A DNA stretch of 64,000 nucleotides, from NCBI GenBank assembly GCA_030544235.1, contig CM060463.1, positions 10,205,690 to 10,269,689 on the forward strand. Reading direction: 5' to 3'. A program made the translations under genes and the position numbers. A model generated the notes under the pieces. That model had not been told where the DNA came from. It saw nothing but the letters and a program-made list of their open reading frames with translations, and made no database searches. Of the stretch, positions 50,310 through 62,049 are shown piece by piece. The stretch comes from Lepturacanthus savala. Taxonomy: Eukaryota > Chordata > Actinopteri > Scombriformes > Trichiuridae. The first letter of the stretch is position 1. The number at the start of each line of letters is the position of its first letter.

Positions 50310-51570
50310 GTATACCTTTCTTATTTATGTTGTTCCAGTAGAGTACTTGGGTATGCTGGGCTTACTGGACCTGGACCTCTCTCACAGATACTCATTACTA
50401 GAGAAGCCTGTTGGTAACTGTTTGGTGTGAGTGTTGTGTGTTGAATCTGACCTTCATCCAAAGGTTTGTTGGTGAACGGACCTGCCATATTAGGTTGTAT
50501 CTAGTCTTTAGACACACGGATTATAAAGCCTAGGCGTATGTCAAAACTCTCTGCTTTTAAAGACAGTGGAAGACATTTTTTATTAATTTGGAACAGATCA
50601 TGTAAATCCACACATAGTACCTTTGTGAGAAAAACATGATTCCAAACCCACAAAAAGGACACAGTGCAAAAAGACACTCAACGGAACAGTTTTATGGGGA
50701 TTTCCATTCTTTGAAACACAAAGCTTAAGTTTGACAGTCGAGCCTGCTACAGAGCAGGCAGTGATATAAGTTACCTTGGTTACAGAGCAGGGAGCCACAG
50801 TAATGAAACAAGACAAATCAAAATAAGTCAGGATTTTCCTTTTATCTGCCTTGATGGAATAGGGATTTGTTGCAGAAAATACTGTGGCTGCAATTCAGTG
50901 GACCTACAATTGAAAGGTGCCACTTAAGAGTATGAACCACATCAAATACAACAGAATCAGCGCCAACATGATGCAATATTAATACAAAGCCTAAACCAAA
51001 GCATTTAAATGTCATAAACCATTGATTCATTATATCCCTATCCCTCCTTAAATCTAACACACACACACACACACACACTAGATGATTTGTGTATTTTTTT
51101 GCTTTGATACAAGTATGGATATTTGTATCTGTTCTGCCCCCAACATTCTCTACAGAAAATCTAGATCAAAAGAAAGTGGTGCATTACAAGACGAGCGCTC
51201 TGCAGTGAACTCTGACCTGCTGGATCTCATACACTTATCTTCTATTGCGAATACTTCAAGACAGCCGATTTGGCCAAAATCTGTCCTCAGCTTTTTCTTT
51301 GCTGCACTCCAAGGCAAGATGGCAAATAAGGCACTTCAACAGCGAGCTGAAGCCATGTTCTGTTTCTCTCTGTATAATGTGGTTTGCTTCCGTCCCCCCT
51401 CAGCCCCTGCAGCTGGCTGCTCTTCTCTGATGCAGAGGCAGGCTGCAGCTGACTGGACAGCACAGGCCAGGGGACAATTAGGGAAGCGTGGGAGAGACAG
51501 CTGGACCTGCTGCCAATTACACCGACTGTGACACCACACAGACTTAGACTTCAGAAACCGGAAAATAAAA
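50310..51570. other. 3' flank of cidec, no gene seen
   Basis: Contains an (AC)11 run at about 51057-51079. The plus open frame at 51082-51531 (149 codons) has no recognisable motif and no splice or promoter context. Confidence 0.4.
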
Positions 51571-51574
51571 GTGT

Positions 51575-51580
51575 TTTATT
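51575..51580 (-). promoter_or_regulatory. Likely poly(A) signal of cidec
   Basis: AATAAA on the minus strand about 270 bases beyond the cidec stop codon, within an AT-rich stretch with repeated ATAAA. Confidence 0.5.
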
Positions 51581-51848
51581 TATTCATCTCCATAGGAAAA
51601 AAAAAAGTTACATATTACAGCTTAACAAGACTGCCAACAGTAAAAGTGCTTTATGAGGAATAACGAGGTATTCTACAGTATCTATATGAGGAGCAAAAAT
51701 GTAACAGTGAGAAAGTCGCTGTGAGAAGAAATTGCACAGAAAACGGGGGGCGAGCATGAAGAGGTCACTCGTTTCATCTGTGACATCAACTCTGGAAATC
51801 TCAAGAGTGGACAGATGTGTGTGCCACACCATCATCAGCTCGAGTCCG

Positions 51849-54800
51849 TCAGTCAGAAGCCTTGCCCATCAACATGCTCTGCAGCTGCCTGATCCTGCTG
51901 CCTGATCCTGGCAGGACCAGGCTCTTCTCCGCTTGCTCCTCCTCCTCCAGCAGCTGCTCGATGTAGCAGGAGGAACCCAGCAGGATGTGGCCTGTAGCCT
52001 GCATGGAGAAGATGGTCCATCGTAGAACCTCCCTGGCAGCAGGGCACACGGAAAGACAAACCAGTCATAAATAGCTTCATTTAAGTGTCCTGGGATATAA
52101 ACTACCGTTCAAAAGTTTGGGGGTCGCTCAAATTTCCTCATATTTGAAAGAAAAGCACTTTTTTCCCCAATGAATATAACTGAAGTAATCATAAATCTAC
52201 TCTATACATTGCCCATACGAGGCCCATTTCCAGCAACTATCACTCCAGTGTTCTAATGATACAATGGGTTTGCTCATTGTGTCAGAAGACTAATGGAATA
52301 AAGTTTTCTATTAATTTTTCAACTCATGGTGGTAAATAAAAGTGTGACTTTTCTTGGGAGGAAATATTCACCGCCTCAGATGATCATTACTCACACAAAC
52401 GTCATAAAACCACCCAGCTGACATTTAAGAAACAATCCTCTTGCATGGCAATGGGAGAGAAGCACAAAACCCACATAATATCTGACAAGTCTGCAAAATT
52501 GAATCCTCTCTGACACAAGCTTCTTGCCAAAGCTGGAAAACAGCAGATCTCAGCAGCGATTGCATAACTTCCCGATATTAATCTCCGTAAAATGCGGACT
52601 TTGTTCTTCTGTGATCTGACCATTTCAACTGTGCCACCCACACAGAGAAAACGCTGGTTTTATACTTTATGTTAGGGCCTGCACAAAGAATACCAACAGC
52701 TGTTGCATAAACTGCTGATATTCGGTAGAACAAACAAAGAATTGGACTGTTGGAGGATGGTTGCCTTGTAAAAAATGCTAATTAATCAATTAGATATATT
52801 CAAATTAATTTTCATCTCTCCCTAAAGTAAAACTACTTCCAGGCAGTCAAATAGATTTACTGGTTATAGATGCTGAATAGTTGCTACAAGGATGACAGAC
52901 AAGAATGTCTTGCAGAATAACAAAAATGCATAATAGTGAAGGATCTCAAAGATATTGTTTCACTCACTTCAGCATACTTTTGGCAGCGTAACAGCGCAGG
53001 TCATAGGACACAGAATAAGCACCATACAGGGTTGCTTTCATGTTCAGGCAGCCAATGAAATCCTTGGGGTTGTTCTTGTAGAGGTCAAAAGTCACTTTGG
53101 CCACATCTGTACGGCGCTGCACACTGCGCTCAATGAGCTGGTCCCTGGAGGGGCTGTTCTGTGAAGTGACGGGAGAATAAACACAAGTTGGGTCAAGAGG
53201 GATGCAGACATTTCTTTTGTGTGATCACAGCCAGAAAACCGGGCCAAATGACTTCAGCTGGCTCCGGCAGAAAAGGCATTTCAGATACAGACTGACGCAG
53301 CTCCCGCCAATGACGGCGGCGGAAGGTGAATGACAATGAGGCAAGGTCAGCGGGAGGTCACCAGAGTAAACGCATAGAGGAGGCTGCAAATCATGGAATG
53401 CATCGATTTCTATGGAAATGAACTGCTTTTGGGTGAACACCATTCAAATGTGATGATCCTCTAGGTCTGATTATTATTATTCAACCCGAGACTTTCATTT
53501 TCCCTCTAAAAAAAAAAAAAAAAACTGTTAGAAAAAGAAACCAATCTCCCACTTTCTGCATTTGCACAAAAAATGACATCACTCCCCCATTCAGTTAAAA
53601 ATTTTACAGATGAAATTTGCTGATTAAATCGCACCAACTATTCAATGCATTATTGTTCGATTCCACAGGCTCATGAACCATCCATTTATGCGACCACTGT
53701 ATTAAAGGATGCCAGAGAGGCTGCCTGTTCAGTCGCTACATCAAAGAATCACTGGCATAACAAAGGCTCATTAACCACTTAAGGCCCAGGCTTATTTTTC
53801 AGTTTACCTGCTATAAATAATACATATGGAATATCTCTAGAACCACAAAGGTTTTGTCCTTAAACTCTTAATCTAACTAATCTCTAACTTAATCTAAGTT
53901 ATCAGGAATGCAAAGTTTAATGATTAATAAGCTTTCAAAGATAAATTATTTTTCCATGAATCCATATAAATCACACCGAGGATCATTAGAGAACATGAAT
54001 ATATTCTATATTAACCAAATATAAAATGGTCATGTGGACTGTATTGATGTGGATGTTGATTATATATTGAAACAGTAACATTGTGTCTTACTAATAAAAA
54101 CACATAATTTTGTGTCGCAGCTGAGGTTTTCTCATGCGATATATGCATAAAACAATGCTGCCCCCGGATCAGGGGATTTTGAATTTTAACAGGTTAAAAG
54201 AAGAGTCATTATGTTAAGCTGCTTGGTGCAAAACCGAGGCAGCTGATCAACAGTGCCGCCCAGTGGCTGCTGCTGCTGCTGCTGAACTGTACCTGGCGTG
54301 GGGTCCATTTCTGTCCCTTCTCCAGGACCATGAGGACGGTGTTGTCGGGCAGCGTCTGAAAAAACTCCTCCGTGTCCACGCCCGTCCCGTCCTCATCCAG
54401 CACCAGGGCACTGACACACGGAACGTCCAGCGAGTCACTGACCTGCGACACAGGAGGGACAGAGAGGAGCACAAGGCAGTGTGTTTAAAGGGCATATTAC
54501 TCAATTCAGACACAAAGACAGACTATAACTGTAAAAATCAAACATTGCAACATTTTTGTGGCCATGAGCTCGGAATACGGATGAGTTTCTCAGATGGTAC
54601 GACAGTAAACACTGACGCCAGTCTGCTCAGGGTCATTTTAATGCTCTACACGCATCAGGGTGTCTGTGCAGCCTCAACGCGTCTTTAATCTGATGTTCTT
54701 TGAATCACTGTTTGATCATCTTCCATCTCATCCATGACAATATCACAACCCCCCCCCCCAATCTCTCCAAAACCCTTCACCCCCTCTGCTTTTCTTGCTT

Positions 54801-55111
54801 TCCTCACTTTGTTAATCAGATCTCCCAGCACATCTGCCATGATACCCTTCTTCACACTGCGGTCAGCGTTTGTGACCCGGAAGGGCTTCGGCCGAGGAGC
54901 CCGAACCGCCAGGAGCTGCTGGGTCATGGAGGCGCTGGCTGACACGCTGGCCGTCACACACCTGAGAACAAGCAGAAGACGCAAGACTTCGATGTGTTTA
55001 CTGTTGACTAGCAGCAGCGCGGACCGTCCCGTCCAAGTCGTAAAGAAAGAGCTCTTACTTGGAGAGAGAAGACGGAGTCAGGAGGGTGAGGGACTTCTTA
55101 GCATATTCCAT
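51849..55111 (-). CDS. cidec: Cell death-inducing DFFA-like effector C (FSP27), five coding exons
   Basis: Lipid-droplet protein that acts at droplet contact sites in lipid transfer and growth of unilocular droplets. Coding exons in order: 55059-55111, 54808-54961, 54293-54442, 52968-53158 and 51849-52032; all GT/AG with consistent phases, giving 243 residues (human CIDEC 238). The start MEYAKKSLTLL matches the CIDEC N-terminus. The CIDE-N domain (about 42-118) has KPFRVTNADRSVKKGIMAD, then LVLDEDGTGVDTEEFFQTL and VLEKGQKW. The CIDE-C domain (about 135-225) has KVTFDLYKNNPKDFIGCLNM, KATLYGAYSVSYDLRCYAAK and WTIFSMQATGHILLGSSCY. The MEYA start and AAK context favour CIDEC over CIDEA/CIDEB. A TCTGTCAG acceptor lies 3 bases before the ATG, so an upstream non-coding exon is likely. 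Intron 4 holds a decayed DNA transposon. Confidence 0.96.
52100..52356 (+). mobile_element. Truncated Tc1/mariner-like element in cidec intron 4
   Basis: Starts with CTACCGTTCAAAAGTTTGGG, continues with GAAAGAAAAGCAC, CAGCAACTATCACTCCAGTG and ends near GGTGGTAAATAAAAGTGTGA. These are, in order, landmarks of a teleost element whose other terminus is an inverted copy of the first. That terminus is missing here and the middle is shortened, so the copy is dead. The superfamily assignment is from memory. Confidence 0.65.
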
Positions 55112-55856
55112 TATCTGACAGAACTGTGAACACAAGTTTTAACATGATGTCAACTATGAAACAATGTGAAAAGCGAGAGTTTATACACCTTACATTTCTA
55201 ACAAACCAGATCCTGGCCCAGGTCTCCCATCATAAATAATTTGTAAAACATACATTTCACAGTAATATCTTAACAGATCAACCACAGAAACTAATCAGGA
55301 AATAGTCTTACATTAACAAAAATTGTTACCAGCTGCTCTTCTGAACAAAGTTAGAATATAATCCTTGTGGGTCACTTTGTTGCTGGAGTGCTTCCTCTTG
55401 TTCAGTTCCGTGTGACGACCCGCTGCAATATGCACTTGTCTCTAGTCCGCTCGGCGATAATATTTCTTGCAAAACTTTGTCACTGAACTTTGTGCTTCTG
55501 ACTGTTGCGATAGCTACTAAGACGTCAGCTTTATTGAGTAATTCTCCATGAACACTCCCATTGTTCCTCCCCTGTCAAAGTCCTGGTTTAAGGCTTGTTA
55601 AAAAAGACCCAAGGACTTACATTAACACTGTTATAAAAGGGTCTAAGTATCAAAAAGTATCGTCTCAGATCTGTAGATATCTGGCCTGTTTACACTGGGA
55701 CAACAGAATGAATATTTCCTGTATCTGTTGACAGGGTGTTCTGTGACTTATCCAGGCCAAAGGTTAAATTTTCCAACAAATTACATCATCTGAAATGTGT
55801 TGAAGGAAAACTACTCAGACAGAACTAGCCGTTTATTAAAGTTTAGAATAAGATGG

Positions 55857-57052
55857 CTAGAAGACAGATGATAGTTTCATATATTTAATACAGTCTAAAA
55901 AAAGAAGTTAATCATATTTTGGTGCCCTGTAAGGACGTTAAAACAGGGCTGTGACTAACAACTATTACAATCTAGGGAAACTATTGAAACGAGTTGTTTC
56001 ATTCATTCATTCAAACTGTTCATCAAAGCTGAAGATTCAATCTAAAATGTCTATTTTTGTCCACAACCCAAAGATCAGTTTAATATTACAGAAGACTAAA
56101 GAATCCAGAAAAGATTTAAGAAGATGGAACCAGAGAATTGGACATTTCCGTCTTAAAAATGACTATTTGATGTCAAAATAGCCAATCAATGTAATAGTTG
56201 GCAATTAAATCAATTGACTAACCACAGCACTACTTTAAAACATTTAAGAATGATGGCGTTTTAATTTTAAGGGAGTTCTGAGACTGCTTTAGGAACAATA
56301 CACATCTTTATCCTTTATCGCTTTACACCCTTTATCTCAGTCCGAGGTCGAGGACAACATGTCATATCGTTGAAATCTCAAAAGATTCTACGATTAGATC
56401 ATGGGTCAATGTTCACCACATGTCATCTTACACGTAATGATGATGTAAACAGGGAATATGCCAAGACCTAATTTTATCATGTCACACCACTAAAACTACA
56501 GGTACTCTGAGATCACTTGTATAGACAAGTGACAAAAGCCTGAAAATGATTTTTTACCCAGTTACAAAATCTTTTTTTTTTTTTAATATGTGATAGAATC
56601 TACTAACCTGATGTAAGATCAATGATGTACAAAACATTGCCCCACCTAGCAGCATGAAGAACCTCATCTATTCCCAGTCCTATTTCTCTCTTACACAACT
56701 CCCATGGCCCTGCCAGTGGCGAGAATTTCAGTGGCAACTGTGGCCAAACGTTGCATTGAAATAAAGTAGACAAAGAAATTAATCTTCTCATATGGAGAAA
56801 GGTTCAAACAAAGTATATTATTGGCTCTTTGTTCATCTTTATTGCTGCATAACTCAAAGAGCAAACAAATGCTTTAAAAGTGGAAAAGGGAATGTGAAGA
56901 CTGGGGAAAGTGAGAGCAGTCAGCAGTGTTGTGTTAAATTAATACAACATTCTCAAAGATAATACGACTTGGTGCAGGCTAATATCTGGAGAGCATTTGA
57001 TTTAAAGAGACACGTTACCTGCAAATTGATATAGTCTACGATGTCAGGTCTT
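55857..57052 (-). other. Possible unrecognised spliced gene (three candidate exons)
   Basis: Minus-strand candidate exons: 57019-57052 (acceptor CACACTTGCCTTTGCGCAG, donor CAG|GTAACG; reads RPDIVDYINLQ), 56608-56737 (acceptor GGCCACAG, donor CAG|GTTAGT; 43 codons) and a possible terminal exon 55857-55896 (acceptor TTCTTTTTTTAG; stops after CIKYMKLSSVF). The phases fit all three. The middle exon reads LPLKFSPLAGPWELCKREIG then LGIDEVLHAARWGNVLYIID and LTS, well-balanced in composition and not repeat-like. No initiator Met is present, so further upstream exons would be needed; a possible non-coding or partial one ends at the GTAAGT donor near 57271. I do not recognise the protein. It may instead be a gene remnant. 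Confidence 0.35.
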
Positions 57053-57814
57053 CTGCGCAAAGGCAAGTGTGGAGAACACAAAGATGTTTCTCCCCCAAAA
57101 CCACTTTGGAGGAGGCCTTCTACAAAAGAAAGGAGAATATAATAAAGTTCTTAGAGGGAGAAATGCATTGCTTATTCATGATATCTGTGTTCAATATTTC
57201 ATCTAACAAGATTATACAAAAGCAGACGGAAGAATGCATGAGAAATGAGATTGGGACGATGAAATCCAGACTTACTTTGTGTCCCTTGTGTGTGCTCCTG
57301 CTGTAAACTGCCTCCAGCTGCCTCCAGCTGGCTAATTAACAACACCTGGATTAGACTCATTAATGACTACAGTTTGACTTCCTCTCCTCCCCTCTTTGTA
57401 TTTGGCCTAGCCTTGATGGAATTAGTGGGCATGATGAATATATTTGATGCTTTGAGGAGATGTTTTATCCAAAGCTGAAAACACACTTTGAGCAGTTTGA
57501 GGCTAAAAGTGAACGAGGACATCACATGGACAAATGAAGAAGTGCTGCAGTCAACGGCAGCAAGCAGAAAACACCTGCTGTTGATATATATATTAGGATA
57601 TTTTTATGCACGACTTTTACTTGAAATGGAGTTTTTTTTACATTGTTGTATTGGTAGTAATTGTTTATGCAATGCAGTCGTTTCACAAAATGTGGTTCAT
57701 TTCATGCATTAGCAAAGGAGAGAAAATAGGTCCAAAAAGAGGAACAGCAGTCACCAAGGACCAGTGTGGGAAACAACCATAGGCAGCCACAGGAGCTTGA
57801 TGAGGAGCACCTCC

Positions 57815-58880
57815 TTAATATCATTGGTGACACCTATGTTTTAAACTATTTAATCTACTTGATTAGTATCATTGGTAAAACCTGTGTCTAACCGTTTAAA
57901 CTCCTTAATTAGTATCATAGGTAACACCTGTGTCTAATTGCTTAAACTCCTTAATTAGTATCATAGGTAACACCTGTGTTTAACCGTTTAAACTCCTTAA
58001 TTAGTATCATAGGTAACACCTGTGTTTAACCGTTTAAACTCCTTAATTAGTATCATAGGTAACACCTGTGTTTAACCGTTTAAACTCCTTAATTAGTATC
58101 ATGGGTAACACCTGTGTTTAACTGTTTAAACTCCTTAATTAGTATCATGGGTAACACCTGTGTTTAACTGTTTAAACTCCTTAATTAGTATCATAGGTAA
58201 CACCTGTGTTTAACCGTTTAAACTCCTTAATTAGTATCATAGGTAACACCTGTGTTTAACTGTTTAAACTCCTTAATTAGTATCATGGGTAACACCTGTG
58301 TTTAACCGTTTAAACTCCTTAATTAGTATCATAGGTAACACCTGTGTTTAACCGTTTAAACTCCTTAATTAGTATCATGGGTAACACCTGTGTTTAACTG
58401 TTTAAACTCCTTAATTAGTATCATAGGTAACACCTGTGTTTAACCGTTTAAACTCCTTAATTAGTATCATAGGTAACACCTGTGTTTAACTGTTTAAACT
58501 CCTTAATTAGTATCATAGGTAACACCTGTGTTTAACCGTTTAAACTCCTTAATTAGTATCATAGGTAACACCTGTGTTTAACCGTTTAAACTCCTTAATT
58601 AGTATCATAGGTAACACCTGTGTTTATCTGTTTAAACTCCTTAATTAGTATCATAGGTAACACCTGTGTTTAACTGTTTAAACTCCTTAATTAGTATCAT
58701 AGGTAACACCTGGGTCTAATTGCTTAAACTCCTTAATTAGTATCATAGGTAACACCTGTGTCTAATTGCTTAAACTCCTTAATTAGTATCATAGGTAACA
58801 CCTGGGTCTAATTACTTAAACTCCTTAATTAGTATCATAGGTAACACCTGTGTTTAACTGTTTAAACTCCTTAATTACTA
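57815..58880 (+). repeat. Minisatellite with a 46-bp unit, about 23 copies
   Basis: Head-to-tail units read AACCGTTTAAACTCCTTAAT then TAGTATCATAGGTAACACCT and GTGTTT. Most copies differ only at a few positions (CCG/CTG, ATAGG/ATGGG, a GTCTAATTGC variant), indicating recent homogenisation. The first two units are more diverged, and the right-most unit runs into the unique sequence shared with 836-920. Each unit contains TAATTA, TAACACCT, CACCTG and TGTTTA. Confidence 0.97.
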
Positions 58881-58959
58881 TTACTGTTTAGCTGTTATTT
58901 CATGCCAATATGGCTGCTGTGATAAAAGGTCATTGCTACAGTGACACAACACAACCACG

Positions 58960-60860
58960 TTAGCTGACCTGCAGACGCTGCCCCACAGCAACATGTGACC
59001 AGCATGAGGGGGAGGTGTCAGGCTGTTGTGGCTGCGCAAGTTGAATAACGTCAAAAGGTCTTATATGCACTAATATAAATGATAATGATCAACAATAAAC
59101 GTGTTTCATGTCCAAGTGCCAGTTGAATGTTGACAAGGTAACAATAGTCCTGCAAATATGACAAAAGAACAAAGACAGATTCTGATTCACACATTCAAAT
59201 AAACCTTTATCTTGTCAAGTGCAGCTTATCTTCCAGGCAATTTGTGGTTTGTACCGATGAACGGTCGTGTAGTTTCGTATGATCCTAGTATCTATAGCTT
59301 TTGATGTGATAATGCTACATTCTCTGAAAGACAGTGATGCATTAATAGCGTCAATTTGTTAATCAGCATTAACAAAGGCCACTTTGAACATCATGGGTCA
59401 AAGGGAGAGGTAATATGACACCCACAGGCCTCCCTACATCAGCCTGCTGAAGTAGTTATATACTTTACTGAAATAAAACTAGTAAAACAACCATAATTTA
59501 TGTTGGTGTACAGAGGGAAAGTTGTGGGGAATATGAAATATATAATTATATGAAATATAAATGATATGAGATTTCCAGAGTTCTAGAGTGAAAAGGGAGC
59601 GAGAAACTACATAGATGATTTTTGGTATTTTAAACCACAAATATATCTATGATTTATCTTACTTTAAAAAAACTGATAAATTGCATAATCGGGGATGTTT
59701 ATATTGCTTAAATCACACTTTCAGGTATTTTTTTCAAATAAAAGGCAGTTCAGACCAGTCTATTAAAATACAAGGTCCAGCTTTAAAAAAAAATGTTGAA
59801 TGAATTAATCACAGCCTACATTAAAATATATATTATCAAAATGATGAAATAATAGGAAAATCACCATAGTTACTACACCACATTGAAAATATCCTGAAAT
59901 ATATTTTATATATAATTCTAATTATTTTTAAATTGAATGCATATGTGTCCAGTTCATTGATCGGTTAACCCAAACTTAATGAAAATCGTGGTTTCAGAGG
60001 TGTTCACTCATTAAATTTGAAACAGTAGCCTCCAGTTAGGTTTTTAATGTGGCAAATGCTTTAATTGCCTTTTTGACCTAAACTAATTACAACACTGGTG
60101 TTTAGTTCTATCCAATATCTCTATAGACGACAGGGTTGTAGCATGGGAATAAAATGGAATATACACAGAGACAGACAAACTTGTTTCCTTTGTGTCTCAT
60201 TGCCTGTGATCACTGCTTTATTATGAACTGTGTTTGAATCACCATTGTAATTTTTGTGTTTTTGAGCTCAAGTGTGCATTATATTTGACATGTTTTCATA
60301 TGTTTGCCGTCTAAGCTCTATTTTTAAAGCTGCTTTAGCATCATGTCAAGGTCATGACCAGCTCAAATGTAAATCGAATGAGCAGCTTATTTCACTCCGT
60401 TGCTTCACATTTTATGCTCATTGCAGGAGCAGAGATGAATCACGCTGCAGATATTAGTCTGATGTAGAGCAGATAAAGCATCAGACTTAAAATAGCTGTG
60501 ACCTGTTTGCCAAATGTTTAGAGTACTGTTGAATAAAAAATCTATAGAAAACGTCTGTTCTTCTTTTAGAGGTCAATATCCTGCTCACGTCTTTGTGCCG
60601 TTATCACACATCACGCCGCGCGGTGGGTGACGCAGGATCATTTGGCATTCATTGCTTTGTGGGTTGCTGATGCTTGTAATTACACCAAGCGGGCCGGATA
60701 TGAACGCCGAGAGGAATGAATTAGACTTGAGAAGAAATTATGATCGTCATATTGGATTTAATTGAACAACCTTTCTTTGAATCCAAGACACATGCAAACA
60801 CAAGAAACAGATTTTAGTACCTGATTGGTTTGACAATATTAGCAGTGTCCTTCTGTTTTA
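58960..60860. other. No gene seen
   Basis: AT-rich stretch with short open frames. A segment near 59609-59648 (GATTTTTGGTATTTTAAACC, then ACAAATATATCT) also occurs just left of the LINE relic at 41069-41100, so it belongs to a low-copy dispersed repeat. Confidence 0.45.
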
Positions 60861-60870
60861 CATAACTCTA

Positions 60871-61338
60871 CAGCTCTGGAAAAAAAAAGAAACCTCTGCA
60901 AAATTATCAGATTTTCTGATTCATTCTACTTATAGGTATGTCTTTGGGCAAAAGCAACATTTCCCCCAAATTCCAAATAAAAATACTATAGTTTAGAGTG
61001 TTTATTTGCAGAAAATGACAAAAAAAAATACGTTTTCCTCAAACAATGCAAAAAACAAGATATAACATAATACATACATAACATAATATTAATGTTTACA
61101 CTTAAAAACGACTTCAGAGATCAATATGGTGCAAACACTCTTAATTTTAATCACAGCTTTCATGCGTCTTGGCGTGCTCAACACAAGTCTTTCACATTAT
61201 TCTTGGTTCAGGTGTTCACCTAATCAGTACCTCTTTTAGCAGAATGAGGTGTAATCCAACAAGGAATGGCTGTAACACATGTAGAGATGCTGATTTCAGA
61301 AAAAAAAATGCAGTGGTCTCTTTTTTTCCCCAGAGCTG
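60871..61338 (-). mobile_element. Non-autonomous Tc1/mariner-like element (copy 2)
   Basis: Opposite-orientation copy of 33146-33615. Ends CAGCTCTGGAAAAAAAAAGA and CCCCAGAGCTG, flanked by TA on both sides (60869-60870 and 61339-61340), which is the Tc1/mariner target duplication. About 468 bases, no transposase. It ends roughly 230 bases past the stop codon of the urocortin-like gene. Confidence 0.8.
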
Positions 61339-61565
61339 TATGTAACCACGTGTTTCAAGAGTCCATCCATGGCATGGTTTGGGTGCAGAATGAGGTAATA
61401 TAACAAGTTATTTAATACAAGTATAAAAGTAAAGCAGATCTAAGCTCTAAAGGACAGATACCGACTGTTTTCACCTGAACTAACATTGTTTCTAAGCAGG
61501 TGCCTGTGCCACAATGTGAAGAGTTAACTTGGCCGTGAGCTGAGCCTCGATCACTTCACAGCTTC

Positions 61566-61934
61566 TCATTTCCTCTTGCCTATTCGTGCCATCAGTTCTG
61601 CATTGGCCGCTGCCTTGGTCCTCATGTCCTGGTTCTTGGCCAGGTCTATGAGGACGCTGAGGATGCTGGTGGGAACATCGAGGGACAGGGCGAAGCGGGA
61701 CCCCTGCTGGGCTCTCTTAGGCACCTGGGAGGCCGGGCGAGGGGCTCGTGCACGCCGGAGCACAGCGTGATGCTCCGATCGCAGCAATGAGTTCAACACT
61801 CCACTGCGGTTTAGGATGTCGACAGCCAGCATGTCCCTCTGTGTGTCCTCGTCCACTCTGGGATGGCTCCTCTGAGCCTGGACACACCAAATCAGCAGCA
61901 GAACCAGGCAGAGACACGCACGCACCCTTCTCAT
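61566..61934 (-). CDS. ucn3l: Urocortin 2/3-type CRH-family neuropeptide precursor
   Basis: A 122-residue secreted peptide precursor; mature peptides of this group act on CRH receptor type 2. The signal peptide MRRVRACLCLVLLLIWCVQA (1-20) is followed by a propeptide, a dibasic site KR (73-74), and a C-terminal peptide starting near F81 as FALSLDVPTSILSVLIDLAK. It ends in NAELMARI followed by GKRK, a classic amidation and cleavage signal giving an amidated Ile118. From F81 to I118 is 38 residues, the human UCN3 length; about 22 of 38 match human UCN3 as I recall it, fewer match UCN2. The whole CDS lies in one exon after an acceptor (CTCTGACTGCAG, exon start 61946), the usual layout for this family. 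An ATTAAA poly(A) variant is at 61411-61416. Linkage to ip6k2 points to UCN2 by synteny, so the symbol is provisional. Confidence 0.88.
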   Translation of the reverse strand: MRRVRACLCLVLLLIWCVQAQRSHPRVDEDTQRDMLAVDILNRSGVLNSLLRSEHHAVLRRARAPRPASQVPKRAQQGSRFALSLDVPTSILSVLIDLAKNQDMRTKAAANAELMARIGKRK

Positions 61935-62049
61935 GTCAGCACTCGTCTGCAGTCAGAGAGGAGAAACACGTCAGCCACTGATGCAAAATCACACAACTGG
62001 GAAGCTGCTTTCAAGGATGGCAAGCTATTAAACGTTTGCCTGCAGTAAT

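Noticed and set aside
51082..51531. Plus-strand open frame of 149 codons near the cidec 3' end
   Set aside because: No motif, no conserved-looking segment, and it begins next to an (AC)n repeat.
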